Source: an uncultured Clostridia bacterium
Lineage (GTDB): Bacteria > Bacillota > Clostridia > Oscillospirales > Ruminococcaceae
Reading direction: 5' to 3'
DNA: 64,000 nucleotides
Assembly (NCBI GenBank): GCA_947589355.1
Contig: CANPZC010000009.1
Span: forward strand, 1 to 64,000
The notes under the pieces were generated by a model, which did no database searches, had not been told where the DNA came from, and saw only the letters and a list, made by a program, of their open reading frames with translations. Below, piece after piece: positions 8,232-15,876 of the stretch. Position numbers and translations under genes: made by a program. The number at the start of each line of letters is the position of its first letter. The stretch's first letter is position 1.

Positions 8232-8630
8232 TCGTAGTAATTTGCGCTTACGCGCAAGCCTGCGGAGCTGTTTAACGCCAAACTGTATGTTGGTTATCTT
8301 CTCATTTTGAGTATATCAACACGTTCGCGTATTTTATTTGTTATGAATTTTTTATATTGTATGGCGTTCCATAATGGAACGCGGAAAGAGAGATAAGGTT
8401 TTCTCAAAGGGGAGGCTCTCTCTTGCAGAGCCTCCCCTCTCCAGAAACAGTCCACCGGACTGTTTCTGAATTCACCCCTCTCAGAGCGCACGTCGTAGGG
8501 GATTTCGCCGTCTGCGGACGGCGACGAGGGTTTCACCCTCGACCTGACAAGCCTTTTGAAAAAGGCTTGACCGAAAACTTTTAGTTTCTTGACAGGGATT
8601 ACAGCTTTTGATATTAAACGCACTGTGCAA
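8232..8630 (+). repeat. Interspersed hairpin-rich element, copy 2
   Basis: About 400 bases, non-coding. Modules in order: TTTGCGCTTACGCGCAAGCC..GCGGAGCTG head (about 8237-8270), TATCTTCTCATTTTGAGT block, TTTGTTATGAATTTT, GCGTTCC..GGAACGC hairpin (about 8363-8381), GGGAGGCTC..GAGCCTCCC hairpin, AAACAGTCC..GGACTGTTT hairpin, GAGCGCAC block, CGCCGTC..GACGGCG hairpin, AAGCCTTTTGAAAAAGGCTT hairpin, GAAAACTTTT, CTTGACAGGGATTACA and TTAAACGCACT tail. It matches the reverse complement of 42312-42710 from end to end, but its terminal inverted repeats are worn. It fills most of the pfkA-folT gap. Confidence 0.85.
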
Positions 8631-8780
8631 AAGAATTACGGTTTTCAGCGGTTCGCAGAACCGCGCCAAAATCGGCGACCCCATAATGTCGCCGAAGTAA
8701 TTCTTTCATCGTGGCTTGGAGGCTTAAGCCGACAAGACACTGCGGAAGCGCAATTAAAACCCAAAAATTGAATACCACAA

Positions 8781-8877
8781 CAGAGTAGAAAGTCAAGCGT
8801 AAAGCGTCAGGCAGACGGGGAGTTGTTGCCTGAACGAAAAGGAAATGCCTTGCGGTTTGACTTTTGCATCCCGCTGA
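8781..8877 (+). ncRNA. Tetrahydrofolate (THF) riboswitch
   Basis: The sequence has the ordered conserved parts of the THF riboswitch: AGAGTAGA at 8783-8790, the AGTCAA arm (8791-8796) pairing with TTTGACT (8855-8861), a GGCA..TGCC internal hairpin (8810-8830), and the TTGCATCCCGCTG 3' block at 8864-8876. This aptamer class controls folate transport and synthesis genes. It lies about 75 bases before a folate-type ECF S component, as expected. The A/G-rich site AGGAGG (8938-8943) downstream is a plausible expression platform by sequestration. Confidence 0.88.
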
Positions 8878-8951
8878 TTGTGTAACCGGAAAGCTCATCG
8901 CTCCGATTACGCAAAAAGCCAAGCTTGCGTAAATTAAGGAGGTAATTTAAG

Positions 8952-9575
8952 ATGAGCTTTTTTTCTATGTTCAAAAAATCGGCGCTGGAGCTTAAAAGCG
9001 TGCGCTGCCTGACTCTCACGGGAATACTTATCGCGCTTTCAATGCTGCTGGAAATGTTCTCGATAAACTTGCAGGTGGTGAAGATAAATTTCGCGTTCCT
9101 CGCCGTGGCCATGATAGGTATGCTGTTTGGCCCTACCGTTGGCTTTATGGCAGGGCTTGCCTGCGATGTGGTAGGGTTTATAGCTTCTAACCAGTCGCAG
9201 GGATTTTTCCCGATATACGTACTTGTGGCAGGCTTGCAGGGGCTTATATACGGCGTGTGTCTATACCACAAAAATGACGAACATTCGCTTAAACTTGTAA
9301 ACAACAAAAGCGGAAAAGAGTATGATATTACGCTGTATGTGAGAGCAGTCATAGCAAGGCTTATAGATGTTATATTCATAAACCTGCTTATAAATACCAA
9401 GCTTAATATGCATTACGGCTTTATACCCAAGCAGGCTTACACGGAGGCAATTATAGCGCGTACCGCTAAAAATGTTATAGAACTTGCGGCTGACCTGCCG
9501 CTGCTGTTCGTGCTGCTGCCTGCGGCGCTTATGGCATACAGAAGAATATCTTCGGGCAGTAAAAAAGCGGCTTGA
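8952..9575 (+). CDS. folT: ECF transporter S component, folate type
   Basis: A 207-residue membrane protein of six predicted spans, the normal size for an S component. It begins with the ALELKSVRCLTLTGILIALSM pattern of the FolT/folate group, and has FGPTVGFMAGLACDVVGF in the middle. The S component binds the vitamin and works with a shared EcfT-EcfA module, which is not in this window. The THF riboswitch just upstream supports folate as substrate. The ribosome site AAGGAGGTAATTTAAG sets the ATG. The scfA promoter overlaps its stop codon. Confidence 0.87.
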   Translation: MSFFSMFKKSALELKSVRCLTLTGILIALSMLLEMFSINLQVVKINFAFLAVAMIGMLFGPTVGFMAGLACDVVGFIASNQSQGFFPIYVLVAGLQGLIYGVCLYHKNDEHSLKLVNNKSGKEYDITLYVRAVIARLIDVIFINLLINTKLNMHYGFIPKQAYTEAIIARTAKNVIELAADLPLLFVLLPAALMAYRRISSGSKKAA

Positions 9576-9600
9576 CAAACGGGGAAAAATGAGTTATAAT
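9572..9600 (+). promoter_or_regulatory. Promoter of scfA
   Basis: TTGACA 9572-9577, 17-base spacer, TATAAT 9595-9600: a consensus sigma-A promoter. The -35 box overlaps the folT stop codon. Confidence 0.8.
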
Positions 9601-9637
9601 AGTTTTGACAATATTTTTGTTAAGGAGTTTTTGACTT

Positions 9638-9790
9638 ATGAAAAGAATAGTTACAGTAAAAACAAGAAATATCAAGGAAAGCGTTAAAAACGGCGGCTGC
9701 GGCGAGTGCCAGACTTCCTGCCAGTCAGCCTGCAAGACCTCGTGCGGCGTTGCTAACCAGCAGTGCGAGAAGTGCGGTAAGAAAGACTGA
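9638..9790 (+). CDS. scfA: SCIFF ranthipeptide precursor
   Basis: A 50-residue peptide. The leader reads MKRIVTVKTRNIKESVKNGG and the Cys-rich core follows with cysteines at 21, 24, 28, 32, 36, 43 and 46. This is the SCIFF family (six cysteines in forty-five residues), found almost throughout Clostridia; the partner radical SAM enzyme forms thioether links from Cys to other residues. Here there are seven cysteines, the extra one coming from a CEKC end. An AAGGAG ribosome site at 9622-9627 sets the ATG. It has its own consensus promoter and is followed by an attenuator and scfB. The role of the mature peptide is unknown for the family. Confidence 0.95.
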   Translation: MKRIVTVKTRNIKESVKNGGCGECQTSCQSACKTSCGVANQQCEKCGKKD

Positions 9791-9811
9791 TATTTCTGAA
9801 AAAGTACAATT

Positions 9812-9849
9812 GCCGTTTACCGTTTTGTGCGTAAGCGGCTTTGTTTTTA
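9812..9849 (+). terminator. Partial terminator between scfA and scfB
   Basis: An imperfect GCCGTTTAC..GTAAGCGGC stem (9812-9839) is followed by TTTGTTTTT. It sits between the peptide and enzyme genes, and the scfB ribosome site GGAG begins right after it, so it likely lowers enzyme expression relative to peptide. Confidence 0.6.
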
Positions 9850-9862
9850 TGGAGATGAAATT

Positions 9863-11230
9863 ATGATACATCAGTACAAACTGGGCGGATACAACATAGT
9901 TTTAGATACATACAGCGGCAGCATACACTGCGTTGACGACCTTGTGTATGACATGATAGCCATATATGAAGACAGCGATACAGAGCAGATAGTGGGCGCT
10001 ATGGCGAAAAAATATCCCGACATTTCCCGTCAGGATATTCTTGATGCTATTTCTGATATTGACAAGCTCAAAGAGGACGGACAGCTTTTTGCGCCCGATG
10101 AGTATGCCGACAAGGCTTTTGACTTCAAAAACAGGCACACCGAGGTAAAGGCGCTGTGCCTCAACGTTGCGCACACCTGCAATCTTACCTGCGAATACTG
10201 CTTTGCAAGCCAGGGCAAATATCACGGCGAACGCGCGCTGATGAGCCTTGAAACGGGCAAGAGGGCGCTTGATTTTCTTGTTGAAAATTCGGGCAAACGC
10301 GTAAATTTAGAGGTAGACTTCTTCGGCGGCGAACCGCTTATGGACTTTGAAGTGGTGAAAGGCATTGTTGAATACGGCAGAGAAATAGAGAAGACGCACA
10401 ACAAGCGTTTCCGCTTTACGCTGACGACCAACGGTATGCTTATAAACGACGAAGTTATTGACTTTTGCAACAGAGAGATGCACAACGTTGTGCTTTCTTT
10501 AGACGGCAGAAAGGAAGTTCACGACCGCCTGCGCAAGACCGTTTCGGGTAGGGGCAGCTATGATACTATCGTGCCGAAGTTCAAAGAGCTTGTAAAACGC
10601 CGCGGCGGCAAGGGTTACTATATGCGCGGCACGTTCACGCATGAAAACACCGATTTTACGCAGGATATTCTGCACATGGCTGACCTTGGATTTACGGAGC
10701 TTTCAATGGAGCCGGTGGTATGCGCGCCAAATGAGCCGTATGCGCTTACGGAAGATGACTTCCCTGTTTTGTGCGAGCAGTATGAAAAACTTGCCTTTGA
10801 AATGCTGGAGCGCGAAAAGCAGGGCAAGCCGATAATATTCTATCACTATATGCTTGACTTAGAGGGCGGGCCGTGCATATACAAGCGCATTTCGGGCTGC
10901 GGCAGCGGTACCGAGTATCTTGCAGTAACGCCGTGGGGAGAGCTGTTCCCCTGCCACCAGTTCGTCAGCGACCCGACCTACAGCCTTGGCGACATATGGA
11001 AAGGCGTTACGAATATCGAAGTACAGAACAAATTCAAAATGTGCAACGCCTACGCGCGCGAGGAGTGCAAAAGCTGCTGGGCAAAACTTTATTGCAGCGG
11101 CGGCTGTGCAGCTAATGCATACCACGCCACAGGCTCTGTTACGGGCGTATATGAGTACGGGTGCAGGCTGTTCAAAAAGCGCATAGAATGCGCAATTATG
11201 ATGAAAGTTGCGCAGGCTGTGGCAGAGTGA
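9863..11230 (+). CDS. scfB: SCIFF radical SAM/SPASM maturase
   Basis: A 455-residue protein. The radical SAM CxxxCxxC motif is in HTCNLTCEYCFASQ at about residues 105-115; FFGGEPLMDF follows. The C-terminal SPASM part has many cysteines (CGSGTEYLAV, FPCHQF, CKSCWAKLYCSGGCAANAY, GCRLFKKR) for two auxiliary iron-sulfur clusters. The N-terminal ~90 residues form a peptide-recognition (RRE-like) domain. It makes thioether crosslinks in ScfA. The ATG at 9863 is chosen for the GGAG at 9851; an in-frame ATG 36 bases upstream lies in the attenuator. Confidence 0.95.
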   Translation: MIHQYKLGGYNIVLDTYSGSIHCVDDLVYDMIAIYEDSDTEQIVGAMAKKYPDISRQDILDAISDIDKLKEDGQLFAPDEYADKAFDFKNRHTEVKALCLNVAHTCNLTCEYCFASQGKYHGERALMSLETGKRALDFLVENSGKRVNLEVDFFGGEPLMDFEVVKGIVEYGREIEKTHNKRFRFTLTTNGMLINDEVIDFCNREMHNVVLSLDGRKEVHDRLRKTVSGRGSYDTIVPKFKELVKRRGGKGYYMRGTFTHENTDFTQDILHMADLGFTELSMEPVVCAPNEPYALTEDDFPVLCEQYEKLAFEMLEREKQGKPIIFYHYMLDLEGGPCIYKRISGCGSGTEYLAVTPWGELFPCHQFVSDPTYSLGDIWKGVTNIEVQNKFKMCNAYAREECKSCWAKLYCSGGCAANAYHATGSVTGVYEYGCRLFKKRIECAIMMKVAQAVAE

Positions 11231-11267
11231 AAGAGTGAAGAGCAGTAATTTACCAAACCTATCAAAC

Positions 11268-11305
11268 AAAAAAAGCCGAGGACTTTTGCCCTCGGCTCAA
11301 ATTTT
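11268..11305. terminator. Bidirectional terminator, scfB / pilin
   Basis: AGCCGAGG..CCTCGGCT (11274-11297) is flanked by an A-run on the left and a T-rich run on the right, between convergent genes. It serves the pilin gene strongly on the minus strand and scfB on the plus strand. Confidence 0.8.
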
Positions 11306-11310
11306 ACTGT

Positions 11311-11835
11311 TTATAAAGAAAATTCAAAATCATTTATTCCGCCGTCGATCGCCTTTTCGGTCTGGTCGGGGTAACAGCCTACAAACCTGTCGTCCTCGCT
11401 TCTTGACCACGCGACCGCTATAGGAAATCCGTTGCTTCCTATGTAGACCTTAGCGCAGCTGCCGTTGGCATTCACGCCGAGCGTTGATTCAAGCGCTCTG
11501 CTCAAAACATCTTCCATTGAGCCCGCCGCACCCGTATTAGCGTCACTTTTATATTCCGATGCTTGCGGCATATCTACCGAACCGCAGTTTTGCAAATTCA
11601 TTATCAAATATCCTTCCTCATCATCTGCTGTAGGGCGCAGCAAATTGCTCGCTGAATAGCACTTCTGCGCATACACCAACACTGCATTATACGCTGTTTT
11701 AGCCGAAGAATTTGCTGACGAGAGCTTTGAATCGTTAATATATCCTATCATAGCCGGCACGAGTATTGCGGCAAGTATGCCTATTATTGCTATGACGACT
11801 ATAAGCTCAACGAGCGTGAAGCCCTTTTTATTCAT
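11311..11835 (-). CDS. Type IV major pilin-like prepilin
   Basis: A 174-residue protein with a class III signal MNKKG cut before FTLVELIVVIAIIGILAAILVPA, giving the N-terminal helix that packs the pilus core. The C-terminal domain has a few cysteines that could form disulfides. The ATG at 11835 sits 10 bases from the AAAGGA ribosome site; an ATG three codons earlier is only 2 bases from it. It has a strong dedicated promoter and a terminator of its own, which fits a highly expressed major subunit. PilD (14935) should process it. Confidence 0.88.
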   Translation of the reverse strand: MNKKGFTLVELIVVIAIIGILAAILVPAMIGYINDSKLSSANSSAKTAYNAVLVYAQKCYSASNLLRPTADDEEGYLIMNLQNCGSVDMPQASEYKSDANTGAAGSMEDVLSRALESTLGVNANGSCAKVYIGSNGFPIAVAWSRSEDDRFVGCYPDQTEKAIDGGINDFEFSL

Positions 11836-11871
11836 AATGAGCATATCCTTTCAATGATAATTTATGAACTA

Positions 11872-11900
11872 ATTATAACATAAATATTTCTAAACGTCAA
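11872..11900 (-). promoter_or_regulatory. Promoter of the pilin gene
   Basis: Minus strand: TTGACG (11895-11900), 17-base spacer, TATAAT (11872-11877), about 36 bases before the pilin ATG. Confidence 0.8.
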
Positions 11901-11989
11901 CTAAAATGTGAAATTTATTTGCTTACGGAAATTATTTTGTTAAATTTACACAAATATCTTATAATATGCACAGGCTTATTGCTTCAAAA

Positions 11990-12030
11990 AGCAAAAACGG
12001 CAGGCAACTTTTATACCCGCCGTTTTATGT
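11990..12030 (-). terminator. Terminator after pilT
   Basis: On the minus strand AAACGGCGGG..CCTGCCGTTT forms a stem followed by TTGCTTTTT, 12 bases past the pilT stop. It isolates pilT from the pilin promoter. Confidence 0.75.
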
Positions 12031-12040
12031 ATTTCAAAAT

Positions 12041-13111
12041 TTACTGCATTGCTATGAATCTCTTCAGTTCCTGAGAGCTTATGCACTTTTCTCTTGCAAC
12101 TTCCATAGATATTACCTTGTTCTTTACGAGCCTAGCAAGCTCCTGATCCATAGTCTGCATTCCGAACTGCTTACCTGTCTGCATTGACGAGCCGATGAGG
12201 TGTACCTTATCGTCACGTATCATAGCTTTTATAGAGTCGGTAGCGTTAAGTATCTCGCAGCAGGCAACACGGTTAAGTCCGTCAAGTGTCGGGCAGAGTG
12301 TCTGCGTACATATACCTACCAAGACAGATGCAAGCTGCGTTCTTATCTGGTGCTGCTGGTGTGCCGGGAAAACGTCGATTATACGGTCGATAGTTGAAGC
12401 GGCATCGGTGGTATGAAGTGTACTCATAACAAGGTGTCCTGTTTCGGCTGCGGTAACCGCGGCTTCGATAGTCTCGTAGTCACGCATCTCACCAACGAGG
12501 ATAATATCGGGGTCTTCACGAAGCGCTGCACGCAGAGCCATTGAGAAGCTTGAAATATCCTGACCTATCTCACGCTGGTTCACCATACATCTCTTATGAC
12601 CGTGCATATACTCGATAGGGTCTTCAATAGTGATGATATGCACCGATTTATTTACATTTATATGGTCTATCATAGCGGCAAGCGTTGTAGACTTACCCGA
12701 ACCTGTAGGGCCTGTTACCAGAACAAGTCCACGGGGGCGCATTGCAAAATCTGCAAGAACGGGAGGCAGCTGGAGATCCGAAAGAGTAGGAATATCATTT
12801 CTCAGAAGACGTATCGCTATAGCGGTATTGCCTCTTTGGCGATAAACGTTTACTCTGTGACGGAAGCCTCTCTTAGATACGAACGTAAAGTCGGTATCGT
12901 TATGCTCTTTGATAGAAGCCTTTTGTCTTTCGTTACACATAGCCTCGCAGATACGGAGAATGTCTATCTCGGTCATTTCCGTATAAGATGAGAGCTTTCG
13001 CAGGTTACCGCCCTGCCTTACTATAGGCGGTATACCAACGGTAAAATGAAGGTCTGAACAGCCCAAGGCTCTTGCCTCGTCAAGTATTTTGTCAATGTCT
13101 ACAGTAGCCAC
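12041..13111 (-). CDS. pilT: Type IV pilus retraction ATPase PilT
   Basis: A 356-residue hexameric ATPase of the usual PilT length. It has Walker A GPTGSGKSTTLA, the Asp box, HTIEDPIEYMH, Walker B DPDIILVGEMRDYET, the His box HLVMSTLHTTDAAST, and a C-terminal AIRTQLASVL-type region. It powers pilus retraction and so twitching and DNA uptake. Its presence shows the pilus is likely dynamic. The start is GTG, with GGAGG 9 bases upstream. It follows pilB by 32 bases and is probably co-transcribed with it. Confidence 0.95.
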   Translation of the reverse strand: MATVDIDKILDEARALGCSDLHFTVGIPPIVRQGGNLRKLSSYTEMTEIDILRICEAMCNERQKASIKEHNDTDFTFVSKRGFRHRVNVYRQRGNTAIAIRLLRNDIPTLSDLQLPPVLADFAMRPRGLVLVTGPTGSGKSTTLAAMIDHINVNKSVHIITIEDPIEYMHGHKRCMVNQREIGQDISSFSMALRAALREDPDIILVGEMRDYETIEAAVTAAETGHLVMSTLHTTDAASTIDRIIDVFPAHQQHQIRTQLASVLVGICTQTLCPTLDGLNRVACCEILNATDSIKAMIRDDKVHLIGSSMQTGKQFGMQTMDQELARLVKNKVISMEVAREKCISSQELKRFIAMQ

Positions 13112-13143
13112 TTTGTTTTCCTCCTAATATTTAATAAGGTATA

Positions 13144-14838
13144 TTAAACTGCATAAGTTACACGGATAAGCTCTTCCATTGAAGTTTTGCCCTCCTGAAC
13201 GAGGTCGGCAACGTTATCTCTCAAAAGTCTTGTTCCCTCTTCTTTTGCGAGAACTGCTATAGCGTCAGCCTTTGCGCCGGAAGTTATCAGCGATGCCATT
13301 CGTGAAGTACACAGAAGTATCTCATGTATAGCGGTACGGCCTTTATAGCCTGTATTTGAACATTCGGGGCAGCCTACAGCATCATAAATAGGCACGCTGT
13401 GGTCTATGCCGAGAAGTTCGTTATCCTCGGCGGCGCTCATACGCATTTTCTTGCATTTAGGGCAGAGAACTTTAGTAAGACGCTGTGCAACTATACCGAT
13501 AAGCGAGGTAGCCACCATGTACGGTGCAACGCCCATATCCACAAGACGAGTAACCGTTGAAGCTGCATCGTTGGTGTGGAGCGTTGAAAGCACCATATGC
13601 CCTGTTATAGCGGCACGTATGGCTATTTCGGAAGTTTCCTGGTCACGCATCTCACCGACCATTATAATGTCAGGGTCTTGACGGAGTATAGAACGAAGCG
13701 CGGCTGCGAAAGTCATGCCCGCTTTTTCGTTTATCTGGCACTGGTTAATGCCCTCTATCTCTTTTTCGACAGGGTCTTCAACGGTGATAACATTAACGTT
13801 AGGCTTAGCCATTTCACCGAGAGCCGCGTAAAGAGTAGTAGTTTTACCCGAACCTGTAGGCCCCGTAACGAGCATAACGCCCTGCGGAACTTTCAGCATT
13901 GATATAAACTTCTGATAGTTGCTATCGTTCATACCCAGGTCGGTAACTTTTCTTGAAGCAACGTTACCGGTGGCAAGAATACGAATAACGACCTTTTCGC
14001 CGTGAACGGTAGGCAGGTTGGACACACGAAGGTCAAGGTGCGTGCCATCAACGTCTGCTGACATACGACCGTCCTGCGGTATACGCTTTTCTGCGATATT
14101 CATGCCGCTGAGTATCTTATATCTTGTTATCAACGGGCCGTGTATAAGGTTTGAGATAGGCGGCATAAGTTCAACAAGGTCGCCGTTTACACGAACTCTT
14201 ATTCTTGTGTATGTTTCAAACGGCTCGATATGAATATCGGTAGCCTCATGGCGGTGAGAGTTTTCAATAATAGTATTCGCGAGCTTAACTATAGGCGCGT
14301 TCTCTATTCTGTCAGACGACAGATCGAGGTTCTCGAGATCGAGATCGTCATCGTCCTCGGCTGCCTGAGAAGCCTCGGCTGCGATATTTTCGGCGCTTCC
14401 TGCGGAATACATTCGGCCTATGTACTTTGCTATGAGTGATTTGGTTGAAATAACAGCCTTGACCTCGCAGCCTGTTATCATTCTTACGTCTTCAAAAATG
14501 TAGAAGTTTGCAGGGTCGCTGGTGGCGACTGTAAGTCTTCTGCCGTTGAGTTCGGTAGCTATAAGGTTATACTTTCTCGCGACCGACTCGGGTATTTTCT
14601 TTACTACCTCGGGGATAAATGTTACCTGATCGAGATCTACATACTTTACGTTCAGTCTTTCGCCGAGGGCTTTGGCAAAGTCTTTGTCGGAAATAAAGCC
14701 CATATCTACAACAACGTCGCCGAACATTTTGCCCTTTGATTCTTTCTGCTTTGCGAGAACTTTCATCAGGTTCTCTTGAGAGAGCAGACCTTTTTCAACT
14801 AGGTAATCACCTATACGCATATTTCTGGTATCAGCCAT
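13144..14838 (-). CDS. pilB: Type IV pilus assembly ATPase PilB
   Basis: A 564-residue protein. An N-terminal MshEN/GspE-N domain (about 1-150), which in some relatives binds c-di-GMP, is followed by the GspE ATPase domain with Walker A GPTGSGKTTTLY, Walker B DPDIIMVGEMRD, the His box and the zinc-binding pairs CPKC and CPEC near residues 465-495. It drives pilus extension. The gene is divergent from pilD and heads the pilB-pilT unit. An EAL-type protein is encoded at 25909, so c-di-GMP control through the N-domain is possible but not shown. Confidence 0.95.
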   Translation of the reverse strand: MADTRNMRIGDYLVEKGLLSQENLMKVLAKQKESKGKMFGDVVVDMGFISDKDFAKALGERLNVKYVDLDQVTFIPEVVKKIPESVARKYNLIATELNGRRLTVATSDPANFYIFEDVRMITGCEVKAVISTKSLIAKYIGRMYSAGSAENIAAEASQAAEDDDDLDLENLDLSSDRIENAPIVKLANTIIENSHRHEATDIHIEPFETYTRIRVRVNGDLVELMPPISNLIHGPLITRYKILSGMNIAEKRIPQDGRMSADVDGTHLDLRVSNLPTVHGEKVVIRILATGNVASRKVTDLGMNDSNYQKFISMLKVPQGVMLVTGPTGSGKTTTLYAALGEMAKPNVNVITVEDPVEKEIEGINQCQINEKAGMTFAAALRSILRQDPDIIMVGEMRDQETSEIAIRAAITGHMVLSTLHTNDAASTVTRLVDMGVAPYMVATSLIGIVAQRLTKVLCPKCKKMRMSAAEDNELLGIDHSVPIYDAVGCPECSNTGYKGRTAIHEILLCTSRMASLITSGAKADAIAVLAKEEGTRLLRDNVADLVQEGKTSMEELIRVTYAV

Positions 14839-14885
14839 ACTAAACCTTCCTTTTTATAAGAATTTGCTTTGCAAGATCAAAACAC

Positions 14886-14914
14886 TTGTAAAATATAAAA
14901 TTATGTGCTACAAT
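14886..14914 (+). promoter_or_regulatory. Promoter of pilD
   Basis: TTGTAA 14886-14891, 17-base spacer, TACAAT 14909-14914, followed by an AAAGGGGG ribosome site before the ATG at 14935. Confidence 0.65.
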
Positions 14915-14934
14915 TAAATAAAGGGGGAATTTAA

Positions 14935-15750
14935 ATGCCTGTAAACGAACTTGTATATTCTTTGATAGTTTACGTATTTATATTTTTATTCGGCATAACC
15001 ATAGGCAGCTTTCTGAATGTGTGCATATACCGCCTGCCCACGGGGGAATCGCTTATCAAGCGCAACTCTCACTGCATGACTTGCGGCGCTGAGATAAAGC
15101 GCTACGACCTTATACCGGTTTTCAGCTGGCTTATACTGCGCGGAAAATGCCGCAGCTGCGGTGCGCCGATAAGCCCGAGATACTGCGTTGTTGAATCGCT
15201 GAACGGTATACTTTATGTGCTTGTATTTATGTACTATGATTTTATGTACTACCCGCTTCGGGCGATACTTGTATGTCTTCTGTTTTCAGCGCTGATAGTT
15301 GTATTTTTCATGGACTGGGACACGCAGCTTATATCAAACTATGTGGTGCTGTTCATAGCGCTGCTTGGTATACTAGATACTCTGCGCTGTCAGCTGGAGC
15401 TTGAAACAACGCCGAACAATGATGTTACCATAGTGAGCCGCATAATAGGCATATTCGCCGTAAGCCTTATACTTTTGATAATAGAGCTTGCCAGCAAGGG
15501 CAGAGCCATGGGCAGGGGCGATGTATACTTAATGGCGGCGGCAGGTTTGTTTTTGGGTGTAAAAGCAGTAGTTGCCGCGTTTGCGATAGGGCTTGTTACC
15601 GGCTCTGTAGCAGGTATCATAATAAAGAAAGTAACGGGCGGCAGCAAATTCGCGTTTGGCCCGTGGCTGTCTTTGGGCATTGCAGCTGCCGCGATATGGG
15701 GCAACCAACTTGCCGATATATACCTGCGCATTACGGGATTTATAAGGTAA
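14935..15750 (+). CDS. pilD: Prepilin peptidase PilD
   Basis: A 271-residue membrane aspartic protease with about eight spans. The cytoplasmic loop carries the four-cysteine zinc site (CMTC and CRSC, about residues 49-82). The two catalytic aspartates lie in FFMDWDTQLI and in GRGDVYL (GxGD motif). It cuts the leader of type III prepilins and methylates the new N-terminus. Its targets here are the pilin at 11311 and the pilin-like proteins at 15877 and 17816. It is divergent from pilB. Confidence 0.95.
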   Translation: MPVNELVYSLIVYVFIFLFGITIGSFLNVCIYRLPTGESLIKRNSHCMTCGAEIKRYDLIPVFSWLILRGKCRSCGAPISPRYCVVESLNGILYVLVFMYYDFMYYPLRAILVCLLFSALIVVFFMDWDTQLISNYVVLFIALLGILDTLRCQLELETTPNNDVTIVSRIIGIFAVSLILLIIELASKGRAMGRGDVYLMAAAGLFLGVKAVVAAFAIGLVTGSVAGIIIKKVTGGSKFAFGPWLSLGIAAAAIWGNQLADIYLRITGFIR

Positions 15751-15764
15751 ACAACAAAAGCACA

Positions 15765-15866
15765 ACGCTCCTGCGAAAAGCAGGGGCATTTTTTGTGCCT
15801 GCAAGAGCGCCCCGAACTTGCCGAGAAGCTCTTGCAGACACCCTGCGGTTTTAAGCCGCAGGGTGG
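15765..15866. terminator. Three tandem hairpins between convergent genes
   Basis: First, GCTCCTGC..GCAGGGGC followed by six T (about 15770-15795) is a pilD terminator. Second, TGCAAGAGC..GCTCTTGCA (about 15798-15837). Third, ACCCTGCGG..CCGCAGGGT (about 15840-15865). The last two lie just past the end of the minus-strand 15877 gene and may act for it, though T-runs are weak on that strand. Confidence 0.65.
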
Positions 15867-15876
15867 TGCAAAAAGA

